A stretch of 64,000 nucleotides of DNA from Pseudomonadota bacterium (lineage in GTDB: Bacteria > Pseudomonadota > Alphaproteobacteria > Acetobacterales > Acetobacteraceae). The stretch lies in assembly GCA_021801255.1 (NCBI GenBank), contig JAJYYH010000033.1, forward strand, positions 1-64,000. Direction: 5' to 3'. Shown here piece by piece: positions 62,627 to 64,000 of the stretch. Each line of letters begins with the position of its first letter. Positions within the stretch are counted from its first letter, which is position 1. The notes under the pieces are model-generated. The model had not been told where the DNA came from, did not search any database, and saw only the letters and a list, made by a program, of their open reading frames with translations. The translations under genes were made by a program, and so were the position numbers.

Positions 62627-63054
62627 CAGACGCGGATGCGGCTGGAGGCGAAGAACTCGAGCCGCTGGCGCACCGCCGCGTCGCCCTTCCAGGTGCCCGC
62701 GTTGGCCAGCCGGAACACGACGCTGCTGTATTGATAGGTCGAGGTGGAACCATCAACTTCGTTGACATACTGATAAAGTGTCGAGGTCTGCATCGCGCCG
62801 CCGCTGTAGTAGGCGGCCTCGATGCCGGCGATGAAGTCATCGACCTCGGAGGAGCCGCGTTCGAGATCGAAGCCGCCTTCCCAGCCTTTCGGCAGTTCGG
62901 CGCCCATCTGCACGCCGTCGAGCCGATCGACGCGCACCTGCGCGGTGAGCTGGCGGCTCTCAAAACCGGTGACATAGGTGAGATCGATCTGCCCGGAAGG
63001 GGCGATGACGACCAGCGTGCAATCGCTGCCGATGGAAAATTGTGTAGCCGGCAC
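62626..63054 (-). CDS. Contractile tail tube protein
   Basis: This 142-residue protein directly follows the sheath gene and precedes the chaperone, the fixed tube position. It has GSDCTLVVIAPSGQIDLTYV, GFESRQLTAQVRVDRLDGVQ and FDLERGSSEVDDFI, typical of Mu-type or P2-type tube proteins. Confidence 0.75.
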   Translation of the reverse strand: MPATQFSIGSDCTLVVIAPSGQIDLTYVTGFESRQLTAQVRVDRLDGVQMGAELPKGWEGGFDLERGSSEVDDFIAGIEAAYYSGGAMQTSTLYQYVNEVDGSTSTYQYSSVVFRLANAGTWKGDAAVRQRLEFFASSRIRV

Positions 63055-63102
63055 GATGTTATCTCCTCATGCGGAGGGGAAGGGTGGAGGGGCAGCTGGG
63101 GC

Positions 63103-64000
63103 TCAGGAAATCTGGCCGGTCGGTAGCGTCTGATGCTGCACCGTCACGGTCTGGCCACCATCGACATTGACGATGAACTTCTCGTTGATCGCCATGTACT
63201 GCACTTGCACGTCGGCCTGGACATAGCCGAGCGCGGTGCGCGAGGCGGGGTTGTTCGAGGTGTCACAGACCACCTGGAACGGCGTGCCGCTGCCGGTCGC
63301 GCCGAGCATGCCCTGGCCGAGCATCGCTTGGAGAAATGCCAGCAGGGTCGCGCGGATCTGGGAGAACAGGGCGGCGTTGATCGGCTCGCCGACAAACTGC
63401 CCCATGCCGGAGGCGAGGGTCGCCGCGATATAGTTGGTGAGGCGGGTGTAGTTGTCGCCGTCATTTGCCGGATTGGACGAGGTGTTGTGTCCGGCACGCA
63501 CGCCCCAATAGGCGCCGCCCGGCTGCGGGTTGGCGATCACGTCGATGCCGGCCGAGATCAGCGCTTGCAGATCGGCGGTGGAATAGGTGTTGGCGAGCGG
63601 CGCCCCGGGCGCGCCCGAGCGCTGACTGCCGATGACGCCGTAGAGCGGCTTGTTCAGGCTTGACTGCGCGGGCGAAAGATTGGCCAGCCGCCCGGCGGTA
63701 AAGCCTTGCGGCGAGACCAGGCGCGTTTGATTATTTGTCTGATCGTTCCACCAGATCCAATCGCCGAACATCATTTTCGCGGCATACGAATCAAGCCCGA
63801 CGCTCTGAATGGTGGCGACCGCGTCGCTGATGGTGTCACCCTGGGGGCCGGTCAGGATCATGTAGATCCCCTCCGACAGCCCGAACGCCGCTTGGGTCGT
63901 CCACTGCGTGCTGTTATCGGCATCGGCGAGGAGCGCAATCGAGCAGCCCTGACCGCTCAACGCATACATCCCCGCGCGCGGCGTGAGGTTCTGCCCGATC
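63103..64000 (-). CDS. Contractile tail sheath protein (partial, runs off the window)
   Basis: The visible 298 codons are the C-terminal part of a sheath protein; no start is present before the right edge. GVIGSQRSGAPGAPLANTYS, NPQPGGAYWGVRAGHNTSSN and NYTRLTNYIAATLASGMGQF are typical of the sheath C-terminal domain. Sheaths are usually 390-500 residues, so roughly 100-200 residues lie outside. It identifies the cluster as a contractile tail. Confidence 0.88.
   Translation of the reverse strand, partial: IGQNLTPRAGMYALSGQGCSIALLADADNSTQWTTQAAFGLSEGIYMILTGPQGDTISDAVATIQSVGLDSYAAKMMFGDWIWWNDQTNNQTRLVSPQGFTAGRLANLSPAQSSLNKPLYGVIGSQRSGAPGAPLANTYSTADLQALISAGIDVIANPQPGGAYWGVRAGHNTSSNPANDGDNYTRLTNYIAATLASGMGQFVGEPINAALFSQIRATLLAFLQAMLGQGMLGATGSGTPFQVVCDTSNNPASRTALGYVQADVQVQYMAINEKFIVNVDGGQTVTVQHQTLPTGQIS

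Overview
The window reads as a high-GC alphaproteobacterial chromosome, probably Acetobacteraceae or another Rhodospirillales-like lineage. This is inferred from gene content (PQQ genes, a 2.9-kilo-residue cyclic beta-1,2-glucan synthase, a STAS-MlaE phospholipid transporter, a Pat-type protein acetyltransferase, HrcA) and codon use, not from a marker search. About two thirds is ordinary chromosome. The rest is accessory: group II intron and IS630 remnants at the left, a MITE in the middle, a low-GC three-gene HEPN module near 43 kb, and a contractile-tail prophage or tailocin-like cluster from about 45.4 kb past the right edge.

Left part (1-5.6 kb): the 3' end of a group II intron runs into the stop codon of the last gene of a tightly coupled minus-strand operon. 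The operon order is pqqA, pqqD, pqqE, a 33-codon membrane peptide, a four-helix membrane protein, a SerC-like aminotransferase, a PyrD-like flavoprotein and an M48 peptidase. pqqB, pqqC and pqqF/G are absent. The aminotransferase has lost the phosphate-binding residues of true SerC, and the PyrD-like protein has lost the catalytic residues of true PyrD. A well-spaced FNR/FixK-type box and -10 element precede pqqA. I regard this as the best candidate for an undescribed system: a PQQ-like peptide-derived product made by a different downstream enzyme set.

5.7-31 kb: cyclic glucan synthase (ndvB); an intergenic stretch with IS630 remnants; a NhaR-like LysR regulator; a TMEM175-like protein; an ArsR-VOC-Tat protein-CMD operon; a four-gene Mla/MCE lipid-transport operon; an MHS-type transporter; a CitE-like/MaoC pair; and a complete branched-chain/amide-type ABC transporter (livGF, binding protein, livHM) with a leftover C-terminus of a second binding protein. 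A 133-bp MITE with 8-bp target duplication follows livM.

31-45.3 kb: Pat-type acetyltransferase, HAD hydrolase, authentic class-2 PyrD, sulfotransferase, amidase, BCAT, NIPSNAP protein, tRNA-Leu(UAA), D-2-hydroxyacid dehydrogenase, PBP1-type penicillin-binding protein whose C-terminus runs into a palindromic repeat, the HEPN module, an orphan DPPY methyltransferase and hrcA.

45.3-64 kb (all minus strand, transcribed right to left): sheath (partial), tube, tail chaperone with a -1 frameshift site, gp10-like protein, short tape-measure candidate, hub and baseplate proteins (U, X, D, V, W, J, I), fibres including two beta-helix fibres with homologous N-termini, then a lipoprotein, a lipase and a cysteine-peptidase-like protein. 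No capsid, portal, terminase or integrase is visible here.
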